Positions 17,045-25,148 of a stretch of DNA of 64,000 bases are shown here, piece by piece. Source of the stretch: an uncultured Muribaculaceae bacterium (GTDB lineage: Bacteria; Bacteroidota; Bacteroidia; Bacteroidales; Muribaculaceae); the NCBI GenBank assembly GCA_910586475.1, contig CAJUHM010000001.1, positions 1 through 64,000 of the forward strand. Reading direction: 5' to 3'. The position numbers were made by a program, and so were the translations under genes. Position 1 is the stretch's first letter. Each line of letters starts with the position of its first letter. A model generated the notes under the pieces. The model searched no databases and was not told the origin of the DNA. It saw only the letters and a program-made list of their open reading frames with translations.

Positions 17045-17686
17045 TCAGTGGCTTTTGCCGAGGAAATATTCCTCGAGGTCATCGATCTCGCCCGTTGTCA
17101 GCGGGTCGATGTCAGACCCGTTGACAACGGCTATGCGTGCCGCCATTTCAAAAAACATTGCCCGTTCGATTGCCTGGTTGAAATCCTTGCCGCAGGTGAC
17201 CTGTCCATGTTTTTTTAGGATCACGGAGTTGTGGGTCGCCATTGCGCTGACAACGGCGTCGGCCAGTTCTTTCGATCCGGGTCGGAGAAAGGGGATGGCC
17301 GGAATCGTGTCTCCGACGTGGAGCGGCACTTCGGCTGTGAAGTTAAGGGTTTCGGGGAGCGTGCGGCGACAGGCGATGGCTGTCGCATATGGGCTCTGGA
17401 AGTGGAGTACGACGTTGATGTCGGTGCGCTGGCGCAGAACTCCGAGATGGAATGTCGCTTCCATTGTGGGTCGGACTCCATTTAGAGACGATCCGTCGGC
17501 GAGCGAAACGATGGCGACGCGGTCGGCCGTAAGTTCGGGTACCCATGAGCCTGTTCCGGAGAGAAGCACTTTGTCGCCGATGCGCCATGAGAGGTTTCCG
17601 CTTGAGCAGATTGTCAGTCCGCACTTTCCGACACGGTGTGCCTGACGGACGAATTCTTCGATATGTTGCTGTGTGATGTCAGTCAT
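17045..17686 (-). CDS. fucA: L-fuculose-1-phosphate aldolase
   Basis: Class II zinc aldolase that splits L-fuculose-1-phosphate into lactaldehyde and DHAP. The start at 17686 (MTDITQQHIEEFVRQAHRVG) gives 213 residues, the usual length; upstream in-frame codons overlap fucI and read as arginine-rich shadow. Motifs: SGNLSWR near residue 30, the zinc-ligand region FQSPYATAIA (histidine of VVLHFQSP) and ILKKHGQVTCG near 160. It lies 17 bp after fucI. Confidence 0.95.
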   Translation of the reverse strand: MTDITQQHIEEFVRQAHRVGKCGLTICSSGNLSWRIGDKVLLSGTGSWVPELTADRVAIVSLADGSSLNGVRPTMEATFHLGVLRQRTDINVVLHFQSPYATAIACRRTLPETLNFTAEVPLHVGDTIPAIPFLRPGSKELADAVVSAMATHNSVILKKHGQVTCGKDFNQAIERAMFFEMAARIAVVNGSDIDPLTTGEIDDLEEYFLGKSH

Positions 17687-17703
17687 TGTTTTCGGTTGTG
17701 GGA

Positions 17704-19479
17704 TTATTTGTAGATCGGGCCATAGTTCATGCATGCGCGGTAGTCGGAGCCTTCTTTGTCCATTCCGAACGCATTCCAGGCCGATGGACGGAAGATGTCG
17801 TCTTCGGGAATGTTGTGCATGCAGACGGGGATGCGCAGAATAGATGCGAGCGTGATCAGGTCGCGGCCGATGTGTCCGTAGGATATCGCACCGTGGTTTG
17901 CGCCCCAGTTGTTCATGACAGAGTAGACGTCGCGGAAGGCGGGTTTGTCGCAGAGTCGTGGCACGAACCATGTTGTCGGCCATGTCGGGTCGGTCCGTCT
18001 GTCGAGAACCCGGTTGATTTCAGGATCGACGTCGACGGTCCATCCTTCGGCGATCTGGAGAACGGGACCAAGGCCTTTGACCAGATTCAGACGGCTCATT
18101 GTCACAGGCATGCCGCCTTTTGTCAGGAAGTTGGACGAGAAACCTCCGCCGCGGAAGTAGTCGCGGTTTGCGGGATACCATGTGGTTGCCTTGAGGCATG
18201 CGTCCATGTCGGCGTCGGTCATTTCCCATGACGCTTTCATGCAGGGTTCGCCCTGGGGGTTGAGCGATGCCCCTGTTGCGTCGAGGGTTGTCGCGCCGGA
18301 GTTGATGAGGTGGATGATGCCACCTGATGCGCGTCCGGTGAGTTCTTTGCCGGTGACGCGCCGGACAGCTTCCGGACTCCAGTAGGTGCGGACGTCTGAG
18401 AACATCTGTCCGCGTCCGGTCAGCAGATGGCCGAAGAGCATTGCAACGCCGTTGCAGGCGTCGTTTTCCGTTGCGAGTACATAGGCTTCACGGATTCCGT
18501 TCCAGTCAAACGATGTGTTTAGAAGGGCTTCTGTGAAGTCTCCGTTCGGTTTCCAGTCGGTCCACTGCCGCTGACCCTGGAATCCGCCGGCGATGGCGTT
18601 GTGGCCGAGCGCTTCTTCCTTGAATCCCATCTCCTTGAGTCTGGGATTTCCGTTCATCAGGTCGCGAACGATAAGAGTCATCTTGACGATAAACTCCCAG
18701 TCGGCGTCTTTCTGCTGGCGTGTCTTTGCTTTTTCGGGAGAGTTGGCTATGTCGTCGCCTTCGTTTGTCTTGCAGTGTTTTTCGGTCCAGGCCATTGCTT
18801 TTGCAAATTCTTCCTGATCGAAGATTCCTTCTTCCATGCGGCGCAGAATTTCGGTCTCGTCGACGCTCTCATTGCGCATTCCGAGATATTCCTGGAAGAA
18901 ATCGGGGTTTACGATAGATCCGGCGATGCCCATGCACATCGATCCGATCGAAAGATAGCTTTTCCCTCTCATGCACGCAACGGCGACGGCCGAGCGGGCA
19001 AAGCGCAGCAGTTTCTCGGCAACGTCTGCGGGAATGGTGTTGTCGTCGAGATCCTGCACGTCGCGGCCGTAGATTCCGAATGCGGGTAGCCCTTTCTGGG
19101 CATGTGCTGCGAGGACCGCGGCCAGATATACTGCTCCGGGACGTTCTGTTCCGTTGAATCCCCAGACGGCTTTGGGCCAGTAGGGGTTCATGTCCATAGT
19201 CTCTGATCCGTAGCACCAGCATGAGGTCACGGTTATGGTTGCTCCGACGCCTTCGCGTTCGAATTTTTCTGCACAGAGGGCTGTCTCTTCGACACGTCCG
19301 ATAGTCGAATCGGCAATCACACATTCAACCGGCGTTCCGTCGGGGTAGCGGAGGTTTGAGCTAATCAGCCCGGCTACGGCTTTCGCCAGAGCCATTGTCT
19401 TGTCTTCTAATGATTCGCGAACGCCTCCCTGGCGACCGTCGATGGTCGGACGAATTCCGATTTTCGGATAAGTTTTCAT
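17704..19479 (-). CDS. fucI: L-fucose isomerase
   Basis: Interconverts L-fucose and L-fuculose with Mn2+. The 591 residues open with the family signature [20 protein letters not shown] and include GSMCMGIAG and the C-terminal [18 protein letters not shown]. First gene of the operon, with a promoter candidate at 19603-19635 and a leader of about 120 nt. No defects. No GntR-type fucR gene is adjacent, unlike the B. thetaiotaomicron locus. Confidence 0.97.
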   Translation of the reverse strand: MKTYPKIGIRPTIDGRQGGVRESLEDKTMALAKAVAGLISSNLRYPDGTPVECVIADSTIGRVEETALCAEKFEREGVGATITVTSCWCYGSETMDMNPYWPKAVWGFNGTERPGAVYLAAVLAAHAQKGLPAFGIYGRDVQDLDDNTIPADVAEKLLRFARSAVAVACMRGKSYLSIGSMCMGIAGSIVNPDFFQEYLGMRNESVDETEILRRMEEGIFDQEEFAKAMAWTEKHCKTNEGDDIANSPEKAKTRQQKDADWEFIVKMTLIVRDLMNGNPRLKEMGFKEEALGHNAIAGGFQGQRQWTDWKPNGDFTEALLNTSFDWNGIREAYVLATENDACNGVAMLFGHLLTGRGQMFSDVRTYWSPEAVRRVTGKELTGRASGGIIHLINSGATTLDATGASLNPQGEPCMKASWEMTDADMDACLKATTWYPANRDYFRGGGFSSNFLTKGGMPVTMSRLNLVKGLGPVLQIAEGWTVDVDPEINRVLDRRTDPTWPTTWFVPRLCDKPAFRDVYSVMNNWGANHGAISYGHIGRDLITLASILRIPVCMHNIPEDDIFRPSAWNAFGMDKEGSDYRACMNYGPIYK

Positions 19480-19602
19480 GATTTATGATTTGAATTGAGT
19501 AATAGTGGATTTGATCAGATTGATTCTCTTTGACGGCCGCTCCGGTGGCGGGGCCGGATTTTATTGTCAGCTGGAATAGACACGGCCGATCTATTTTTTT
19601 TT

Positions 19603-19635
19603 CAAATTTAGAGAAAAGATTTGGAAATCAGCAAC
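19603..19635 (-). promoter_or_regulatory. Promoter candidate of the fucose operon
   Basis: On the minus strand the -7 element is TAAATTTG (19603-19610) and the -33 element GTTG (19632-19635), with 21 bp between them. The leader to the fucI start (19479) is about 120 nt and includes a GC-rich imperfect inverted repeat around 19535-19555 that might be an operator. The operator idea is a guess. Confidence 0.6.
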
Positions 19636-19767
19636 TGTTCGGGTAAAAATTCGTTGCGCGGGACAGAAACAGGATTGTGACAGTGCGTGGAATCTGTCGA
19701 TAGTCGGTCAGCGAGAGTCCGTCGGGAGTCCATCAGCAGATCCTGCGGAAGAAAAAAGAGTTTTTTA

Positions 19768-19799
19768 TTTGGAAAATTCGAAAATAAGGGCTAACTTGC
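19768..19799 (+). promoter_or_regulatory. Promoter of xerC-hpf
   Basis: TTTG at 19768-19771 and TAACTTG at 19792-19798 are separated by 20 bp, the canonical Bacteroidetes arrangement. The xerC start codon is 49 bp downstream. The rest of 19480-19847 holds only this promoter and the divergent fuc promoter. Confidence 0.8.
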
Positions 19800-19847
19800 G
19801 GTTGGAAGCATTCCGGTAAAAAAAAGAAACCCGACAATCCGACAGCC

Positions 19848-20750
19848 ATGATTACGAAGTTTCTGAAATATCTGCTTTCCGAACAGGGGCTTTCGCCTCT
19901 TACGGTTGAGGCTTACGGACGCGATCTGCGCCAGTGGGCTGACTATGCGACCGGAGGAGGACGTTATGAGTTGCGCCCCGAGACAGCCTCGCTCAATGAT
20001 CTGCGACTGTGGCTCGCTGATGTTTCCCTAAAGGGAACTTCGCCGCGCACGATCCGTAGGAAGATCCAGTCGCTGAGAGGGTTCTACAGTTATCTTATGA
20101 GGTTTCACGGCCTGTCGGACAATCCGGCAGCCGAGCTGACTGCTCCGCGTGCTCCGCGTAATCTTCCGGTCTATGTTCGCACGGAAGAGACTATGGCGAT
20201 GCTTGATGCGGAGGAGTCCGGAGGCGACGGGTCGTTTGATTCAGTCCGTAATCTGCTGATTATCGATCTGCTGTATTCGACCGGACTGAGGTGTTCGGAG
20301 CTGATAGGTCTGCGCGACTGTCATGTCGATACGGTCAAGCGTGAACTAAAAGTGGTCGGAAAGCGTAATAAAGAGCGTATAGTTCCTTTTGGCTACGAGC
20401 TCTCTGAAATGATTGACCGCTATCGCTCGCTCCGAGATGAGGCTGTCGGTTTCACGACCGAATTTCTTTTCGTCCGTCAGGACGGACGTCCTCTCTATCG
20501 CAAGATGGTCTACAATGTGGTCCACGGGGCAATGGAGGGCCGGGTCCACGCATCGCGGCTGAGTCCCCACGTGCTTCGCCATTCGTTTGCGACGGATATG
20601 CTCAATTCCGGAGCGGAGCTGACGTCTGTCCAGCAGCTGCTCGGTCACTCATCACTCTCGACAACACAGGTATATACACATATATCTTTTCGTGAATTAA
20701 AACAAAATTATCAACTCGCACATCCACGTGCACAAAACAAAGGAGGATAA
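19848..20750 (+). CDS. xerC: Tyrosine recombinase XerC/XerD-type
   Basis: Chromosome-dimer resolving site-specific recombinase (300 aa). It has an N-terminal SAM-like DNA-binding domain (about residues 1-85) and a catalytic domain with the full set R148 (TGLRCSE), K172, H241 and R244 (SPHVLRHSFAT), H267 (LLGHSSL) and nucleophile Y276 (TTQVYTHIS). No mobile-element context and no att-like repeats nearby. Pairing with hpf, 2 bp downstream, is the Bacteroidales housekeeping arrangement, which argues for Xer rather than an integrase. Confidence 0.93.
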   Translation: MITKFLKYLLSEQGLSPLTVEAYGRDLRQWADYATGGGRYELRPETASLNDLRLWLADVSLKGTSPRTIRRKIQSLRGFYSYLMRFHGLSDNPAAELTAPRAPRNLPVYVRTEETMAMLDAEESGGDGSFDSVRNLLIIDLLYSTGLRCSELIGLRDCHVDTVKRELKVVGKRNKERIVPFGYELSEMIDRYRSLRDEAVGFTTEFLFVRQDGRPLYRKMVYNVVHGAMEGRVHASRLSPHVLRHSFATDMLNSGAELTSVQQLLGHSSLSTTQVYTHISFRELKQNYQLAHPRAQNKGG

Positions 20751-20752
20751 CC

Positions 20753-21046
20753 ATGGAAGTAAGAATTCAAGGCATCCATTTCGATGTTACCGAACAGCTC
20801 ACACAGTTCATCAACAAGAAGGCCGACAAATTGTCCCGTCGCTACCCCTCGATCGATTATATAGAAGCAGTGCTAACGGTTCTGAAACCGGAGACTTCAA
20901 TGAATAAGCAGGCAAGGCTTAAGGTCATCGTGCCTCACGATGGCGAACAGGTTGCGACGAAGGTGGCCGATTCGTTTGAGGAAGCTATTGACCTCTGTCT
21001 GGAAGCGGTTGAGCGTCAGCTTGAAAAGAATAAGGCAAAGAAGTAG
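20753..21046 (+). CDS. hpf: Ribosome hibernation-promoting factor (short HPF/RaiA type)
   Basis: Binds the 30S decoding region and silences ribosomes in stationary phase. The 97 residues are the short form lacking the dimerisation tail: MEVRIQGIHFDVTEQL at the start, KADKLSRRYPSI in the middle and a basic C-terminus EKNKAKK. The start lies 2 bp after xerC, so translation is probably coupled. It is followed by a strong terminator. Confidence 0.93.
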   Translation: MEVRIQGIHFDVTEQLTQFINKKADKLSRRYPSIDYIEAVLTVLKPETSMNKQARLKVIVPHDGEQVATKVADSFEEAIDLCLEAVERQLEKNKAKK

Positions 21047-21077
21047 GCCTTAAATAGAAATATCGGAAATTTTTGCT

Positions 21078-21115
21078 GGCGGTGTGTCAAAATCAGTTGA
21101 TTTTGACGCGCCGCC
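21078..21115 (+). terminator. Terminator of xerC-hpf with TGTCAAAAT palindrome
   Basis: GGCG...GTCAAAATCA pairs with TGATTTTGAC...CGCC, followed by TTCTTTTGTTTTGTTT. The core resembles the hairpins at 61043-61069 and 62130-62166. Confidence 0.88.
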
Positions 21116-21145
21116 TTCTTTTGTTTTGTTTCCCGGGCGTTTGCG

Positions 21146-22141
21146 TCAGAATGAGATGAGGTTGTGGGGTCGGTTGCCGGCCTGCGCGGCCCGCAGCGAG
21201 AAGTTGCCACCATACATCGGGGCGGTTCTGATCTGATAGACGTGGGCTGCGTCAGCGATCAGCAGGAAGTCGAGAAATGTTTTTGAGTGATCGGTGGCTC
21301 CTTTTACGTCGACATGGGAGATTTCGCCGGCTGTCGAATGGACGTAGGGGAGTGTGGCGCATGCCTGGATGAACCGTCGGCTGTCGGAGGTGACGAGAAT
21401 GCGGTGGTCGGGATGGAGGGCATGGAGTCTTTCGATTTGTCCGACGCAGCGTCTGATGAGGTCGGTCTGCTCCTGCGGGGTCAGATGGCGTGTCGCCTTG
21501 GGTTCTTTGAAGTCTCCGAGCAGTTCAAGGAATCTGGCTGAAACGGAGATGTAGTCTGCGCCGAGGGCTTTTCTCTCTTTTTCGAGGAGTGCGGCTATTT
21601 GTGGTGCGGGGCGGAAGAGTTCGTGGAAATATCGTCCGAAATCGGCTTCGGCATAGAAGAATGAGGAGTAGACGTGGTGTTGAATGTGGGTTTCGTCGGA
21701 GAGGTAGCGTTCTGACAGTTTTCGCTGGAAATCGCGTTCGCGTTGGTCTTTTTCGGATGTGTTGTCCATGTAGAAGGCTCTGGCCTGAGTGGAGTTGAAT
21801 GTCAGTTCGCCGGGACGCAGACGCCAGTCGTAGAGGTTCGGGACGAGATAGTCTTCGAGCGGAAAGGGGAAGACGGAGTGGATTCCGAATCTTCGTCCGT
21901 GTTCCTTGCAGTAGCTGTAGTATGTCACGAAGCTTCGCAGCCTGTCGGCGAGGCCTCCGTGGTGGCATTTTCCATCGGCCATGCAGATGACGGACCGTTC
22001 GGGGAATGCCGAGAGAGGGGCGTCGGGGGTGTAATACTGCCGGAAGTGGCGTCGGATTGTGCGCGCATAGCGGTAGCGCCGGAAGAATGCGTAGTTGGCC
22101 CATGAACGTGCGGGCTGGATGAACTCTTTGAAGTTTTTCAT
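21146..22141 (-). CDS. Putative fucosyltransferase-like glycosyltransferase
   Basis: A 331-residue protein without signal peptide or clear membrane segment. The motif GGLADRLRSFVTYYSYCKE at about residues 62-80 resembles the GDP-binding GG-G/A-D/N-R-L motif of NodZ and related O-fucosyltransferase-like GT-B enzymes. A later LVTSDSRRFIQA stretch resembles their nucleotide-binding C-terminal domain. It starts 6 bp after the formate channel gene, which gives no functional hint. The fucosyltransferase assignment is inference; another sugar transferase is possible. Confidence 0.5.
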   Translation of the reverse strand: MKNFKEFIQPARSWANYAFFRRYRYARTIRRHFRQYYTPDAPLSAFPERSVICMADGKCHHGGLADRLRSFVTYYSYCKEHGRRFGIHSVFPFPLEDYLVPNLYDWRLRPGELTFNSTQARAFYMDNTSEKDQRERDFQRKLSERYLSDETHIQHHVYSSFFYAEADFGRYFHELFRPAPQIAALLEKERKALGADYISVSARFLELLGDFKEPKATRHLTPQEQTDLIRRCVGQIERLHALHPDHRILVTSDSRRFIQACATLPYVHSTAGEISHVDVKGATDHSKTFLDFLLIADAAHVYQIRTAPMYGGNFSLRAAQAGNRPHNLISF

Positions 22142-22147
22142 TGTCGA

Positions 22148-22945
22148 TCAGTTTCGGGAGTTCTGTCCGCGGAGGTGGATATAGGCGTTGACCGATCCGA
22201 CGAGTAGCGCACCTCCGGCGATGTTTCCGAGAGTAGCCGGTATGAGGTTGTCGAGAACGAATGCTGAGATTGAGACATCGGCTCCTTCCATCATTCCGAG
22301 CGGGATGAAGAACATGTTTGCGATGCAGTGTTCGTAGCCGAGGGCGACGAAGGCCATTACCGGGAGGAAGCATCCGAGCGCTTTTTCGGCGAGGGAGTGT
22401 CCGGCGAGTGCGAGCCATACGGCCAGACATACGCACCAGTTGGCTCCGATTCCTTTCAGAAAGCATGTCATCCAGGACATTGATGTTTTGGCGACGGCCA
22501 TTTTCATGATGGCTCCATGATAAGGTTCGGGAGCAGTCAGTCCGACGGCGTAGACGAGCAGCCAGGCAAACAACAGCGCTCCGGCGAAGTTGCCAAAATA
22601 GACGGCAGTCCAGTTTCGGAGAATCTGTCGGACGGAGCATTGCCGGTTCATGTAGGCCGGGATGAGGAGGGCGTTGTTGCCGGTGAACAGTTCCGCACCG
22701 AGAACGACGACGAGAATCAGTCCGATCGGGAAAACCATTCCGCTGAACAGTTTCTGCATTGCGGGATTGGCTTCAGTGATTTCAGGGAAGCCGAAGCCGA
22801 CAATGAGGGACATTATGCCTCCGAAGGCAATGAACGCTCCGGCCTGCACTGCCTGAATCAGAAGGCGCGGAAGTGGCATGCCGGCTTTGTTGATGCCGAT
22901 CTGAAGAGTTGCGGCTGTGATCTCTTTCGGTGATTTTATGTTCAT
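22148..22945 (-). CDS. Formate/nitrite transporter (FNT) family channel
   Basis: Pentameric inner-membrane channel for small monovalent anions such as formate. The start at 22945 (MNIKSPKEITAATLQIGINK) gives 265 residues; an in-frame start at 22999 lies upstream of the probable transcription start. It has six hydrophobic segments, the LGAELFTGNN motif in TM2-3, NWTAVYFGNFAGAL, GANWCVCLAVW and GYEHCIANMFFIPLG with the central histidine. Formate export fits mixed-acid fermentation, but nitrite or hydrosulfide cannot be ruled out. Confidence 0.9.
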   Translation of the reverse strand: MNIKSPKEITAATLQIGINKAGMPLPRLLIQAVQAGAFIAFGGIMSLIVGFGFPEITEANPAMQKLFSGMVFPIGLILVVVLGAELFTGNNALLIPAYMNRQCSVRQILRNWTAVYFGNFAGALLFAWLLVYAVGLTAPEPYHGAIMKMAVAKTSMSWMTCFLKGIGANWCVCLAVWLALAGHSLAEKALGCFLPVMAFVALGYEHCIANMFFIPLGMMEGADVSISAFVLDNLIPATLGNIAGGALLVGSVNAYIHLRGQNSRN

Positions 22946-22975
22946 GAGGTCGGGGATTGATGGGGATTCCGGATG

Positions 22976-22983
22976 CAAAATTA
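22976..22983 (-). promoter_or_regulatory. Bacteroidetes -7 element for the FNT channel gene
   Basis: The minus strand reads TAATTTTG about 30 bp ahead of the start at 22945. The -33 element is weak. Its position decides the start codon, since the alternative start at 22999 would be upstream of transcription. Confidence 0.55.
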
Positions 22984-23028
22984 CGAAAAAAGTTGTCATT
23001 CCCGACGTGCTGCGGTTGCCGGCAGGGT

Positions 23029-24006
23029 TTATTTTTTGTCGAATAGGCTTCGGATCGATCCGATTGAGGAGAGCACGGAGCTTGCTTCGTAGGGGATGTA
23101 GACGGTTTTGTTGTCCTGTCCGGAGGTCATTTCGCGCAGGGTCTCAATGTATTTCATTGCGAGCATGTAGGTTGCGGGGTCGGTATTTCCGGCTGCAACG
23201 GCTTCGGCCACTCGCCTGATGGCCTCGGCTTCGGCTTCTGCGTTGAGAATGATTGCTTTTGCTTCTCCTTCGGCGCGCAGGATCTCGCTCTGTTTGTGGG
23301 CTTCGGCTTCGTTGATGCGCGAGGCTTTTTCACCTTCGGACCTGAGGATAAGTGATTGTTTTTCGCCTTCGGCGTTGAGGATTTCGGCTCGTCGGTTGCG
23401 TTCGGCCTGCATCTGTTTTTCCATTGCGACGCGTACGCTTTCCGGCGGTGTGATGTCTTGTAGCTCGACGCGGTTGACCTTGACGCCCCATTTGTTGGTC
23501 GCGTCGTCGAGAATCGCCTGAAGCTTGGTGTTGATTGTGTCGCGCGAGGTCAGGGTTTCGTCGAGTTCGAGTTCGCCGATGACGTTTCGAAGAGATGTCT
23601 GTGTCAGCTTTTCGATTGCGTTGGGGAGGTTGTCGATTTCGTAGACTGCCTTTTTGGGGTCTGTTATCTGGAAATAGAGCAGGGCGTTGATTTCGGTTGT
23701 CACGTTGTCGCGGGTGATGACCTGCTGAGATGGGAAGTCATAGACCTGTTCGCGGAGGTCGATGATCGTGGTGGCCACGGTGCGGATGGCCGAGATCGGT
23801 CCGGAGCTGACGACGCGCCGTGTGTAGATCGTTTTCGGCTTGTCGATGAAGGGAATGATGAGGTTGAGCCCCGGCGAGAGTACGCTGTGGAAGCGTCCGA
23901 GACGTTCGACGACGCGTGTTTCCGACTGGGGGACGACTTTGACTCCGGCTGAGATGATTGCGATGACGAGGAGCAGCAGGACTCCGCAGATGATCAGTGT
24001 TTCCAT
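23029..24006 (-). CDS. SPFH/stomatin-family membrane protein (QmcA-like)
   Basis: A 325-residue band-7 protein that forms membrane-attached oligomers. The start at 24006 gives one N-terminal membrane segment (METLIICGVLLLLVIAIISA). The SPFH domain follows with VVERLGRFHSVLSPGLNLI, then a long coiled-coil rich in Ala/Glu (about residues 190-275) and a short tail. It lies 92 bp downstream of nfeD on the same strand, the classical stomatin-NfeD pairing. The upstream arginine-rich extension to 24519 is a shadow of nfeD and is left out. Confidence 0.93.
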   Translation of the reverse strand: METLIICGVLLLLVIAIISAGVKVVPQSETRVVERLGRFHSVLSPGLNLIIPFIDKPKTIYTRRVVSSGPISAIRTVATTIIDLREQVYDFPSQQVITRDNVTTEINALLYFQITDPKKAVYEIDNLPNAIEKLTQTSLRNVIGELELDETLTSRDTINTKLQAILDDATNKWGVKVNRVELQDITPPESVRVAMEKQMQAERNRRAEILNAEGEKQSLILRSEGEKASRINEAEAHKQSEILRAEGEAKAIILNAEAEAEAIRRVAEAVAAGNTDPATYMLAMKYIETLREMTSGQDNKTVYIPYEASSVLSSIGSIRSLFDKK

Positions 24007-24098
24007 GATTTGAAGAGGGGGGGATTGGGGTTGTTTTTTGCCGGACGCCGGTTTTGCCGGATGCCGGATGATGCGAATGAATGTCGGGGCTGAGTCCG

Positions 24099-24536
24099 TC
24101 AGGCGGGACGGACGGTCAGAATGATGCTTTTGTAGCCGGTCACGATGATTTCGGCGCCTGCACGGATCGGGGTGTCGATGCCGGGGGCTTCGATCTGCCA
24201 GTTGTCGCCGTCGATGCGGGCGCGACCTGTTTTTCCGGGGTCGACCTGATGGGTCACGATTGCCCTCCGCCCGGTCAGGGCGTCCATGCCTGTGCGGCAT
24301 TTCCGGTCCGATCGGCTGTCCTGCCACTTTCGGAAGCGCGGAAGCGCGGCCGCATAGGTGAGCAGGCTCAGGGATGCCATTGCGATGATCTGCCACGTTA
24401 GGTCGAGTCCCATTCCGAGGGCAACCAGCGCACCGAGCGCGCCGACAGAAAGACACAATGCCCACATCATCTGGGTCGCGATCTCGACTATGACCAGAAT
24501 GCCGGCAATGATAAGCCATATGGTCCAGGGTTCCAT
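24099..24536 (-). CDS. NfeD-like short membrane protein
   Basis: Partner of SPFH proteins. The start at 24536 gives 145 residues: two to three hydrophobic segments in the first 75 residues, then a soluble OB-fold domain (about residues 85-145) with GRRAIVTHQVDPGKTGRARIDG and GAEIIVTGYKSIILTV. The N-terminal serine protease domain of long NfeD is absent, so this is the short NfeD1b type. The promoter at 24570-24601 excludes the longer in-frame start at 24572. Confidence 0.92.
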   Translation of the reverse strand: MEPWTIWLIIAGILVIVEIATQMMWALCLSVGALGALVALGMGLDLTWQIIAMASLSLLTYAAALPRFRKWQDSRSDRKCRTGMDALTGRRAIVTHQVDPGKTGRARIDGDNWQIEAPGIDTPIRAGAEIIVTGYKSIILTVRPA

Positions 24537-24569
24537 GGTGAAGTGCTTTGTTTTAACGGTTGGTTTTCG

Positions 24570-24601
24570 CAAAGATAGTGAAATTATTCGATAGAAACAA
24601 T
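24570..24601 (-). promoter_or_regulatory. Promoter of nfeD-SPFH
   Basis: On the minus strand, TATCTTTG (24570-24577) lies 20 bp downstream of ATTG (24598-24601). It is divergent from the lipoprotein promoter at 24648. Confidence 0.75.
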
Positions 24602-24647
24602 AACCGCTGCAATCTCATTGGTTTTATGGCAAAAACCGGTTGGAGAT

Positions 24648-24678
24648 TTTGTCGTTACGCATTAAATTGGTAACTTAG
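24648..24678 (+). promoter_or_regulatory. Promoter of the small lipoprotein gene
   Basis: TTTG (24648-24651) and TAACTTAG (24671-24678) are spaced by 19 bp; the start codon is 35 bp further on. Confidence 0.7.
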
Positions 24679-24713
24679 CACCATTATTAGATTCACCAAA
24701 AGTCAGACCCGTT

Positions 24714-24983
24714 ATGAAAAAGGCCGCTATCTCAATCCGCACGCTGACCGGCGCAATGCTCGGAGGACTTCTTGCGCTGCTCGGTTTTTCGGCATGCAAG
24801 ACTCAGAAAACCACCAAGAACGATTCTCAGGTCATTGAATCCGAGGGGGAGCCGCTGATCCGGGCCATGTATGGGACTCCGGTTTCTAATTTCCGTGTGA
24901 TGGATTCGGTTCCGATCCACAAGGGAGACCCGTCGACAATGCCTGCAGAGGAGGCTGAAGCGGGGAACTCCGACCGAATCTGA
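24714..24983 (+). CDS. Small lipoprotein with an MYGTP motif
   Basis: An 89-residue protein with a lipoprotein signal peptide: charged start, hydrophobic stretch LGGLLALLGF and lipobox FSAC with Cys at about residue 28. The short mature region is polar, contains RAMYGTPVSNFRV and ends acidic. The MYGTP stretch recalls small Bacteroidales lipoproteins that are encoded beside radical-SAM genes, but no such gene is present here. Function unknown. It is monocistronic, with its own promoter, upstream of fba. Confidence 0.7.
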   Translation: MKKAAISIRTLTGAMLGGLLALLGFSACKTQKTTKNDSQVIESEGEPLIRAMYGTPVSNFRVMDSVPIHKGDPSTMPAEEAEAGNSDRI

Positions 24984-25092
24984 TCGTTCGGGGCTGTCAT
25001 GGGTTAAAGCTTCATTTCCGGTCCTTTCGGAATATTTTCCTTTTTGAGAGAATAAAAGTTAAACTCAACCATCCTCTTAAGCGAAAAAATCG

Positions 25093-25100
25093 TATCTTTG
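25093..25100 (+). promoter_or_regulatory. Bacteroidetes -7 element upstream of fba
   Basis: TATCTTTG at 25093-25100 lies 48 bp ahead of the ATG at 25149. The -33 position reads CCAT, so the -33 match is poor. It overlaps the alternative in-frame start at 25098 and so supports the later start. Confidence 0.6.
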
Positions 25101-25148
25101 CAGTCGGAAACAAACAATTTTTACTCATTCTATATATTTTATCGAATT

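Noticed and set aside
17687..17983. N-terminal extension of fucA
   Set aside because: Overlaps the fucI coding region and lacks aldolase homology; the 213-residue form has the family length.
19848..20750. Integrase of a mobile element
   Set aside because: The tyrosine recombinase pairs with hpf in the housekeeping arrangement and has no att repeats or cargo genes around it.
24007..24519. N-terminal extension of the SPFH protein
   Set aside because: Arg/Pro-rich translation overlapping nfeD in another frame; the membrane-anchored start at 24006 is the family's normal start.
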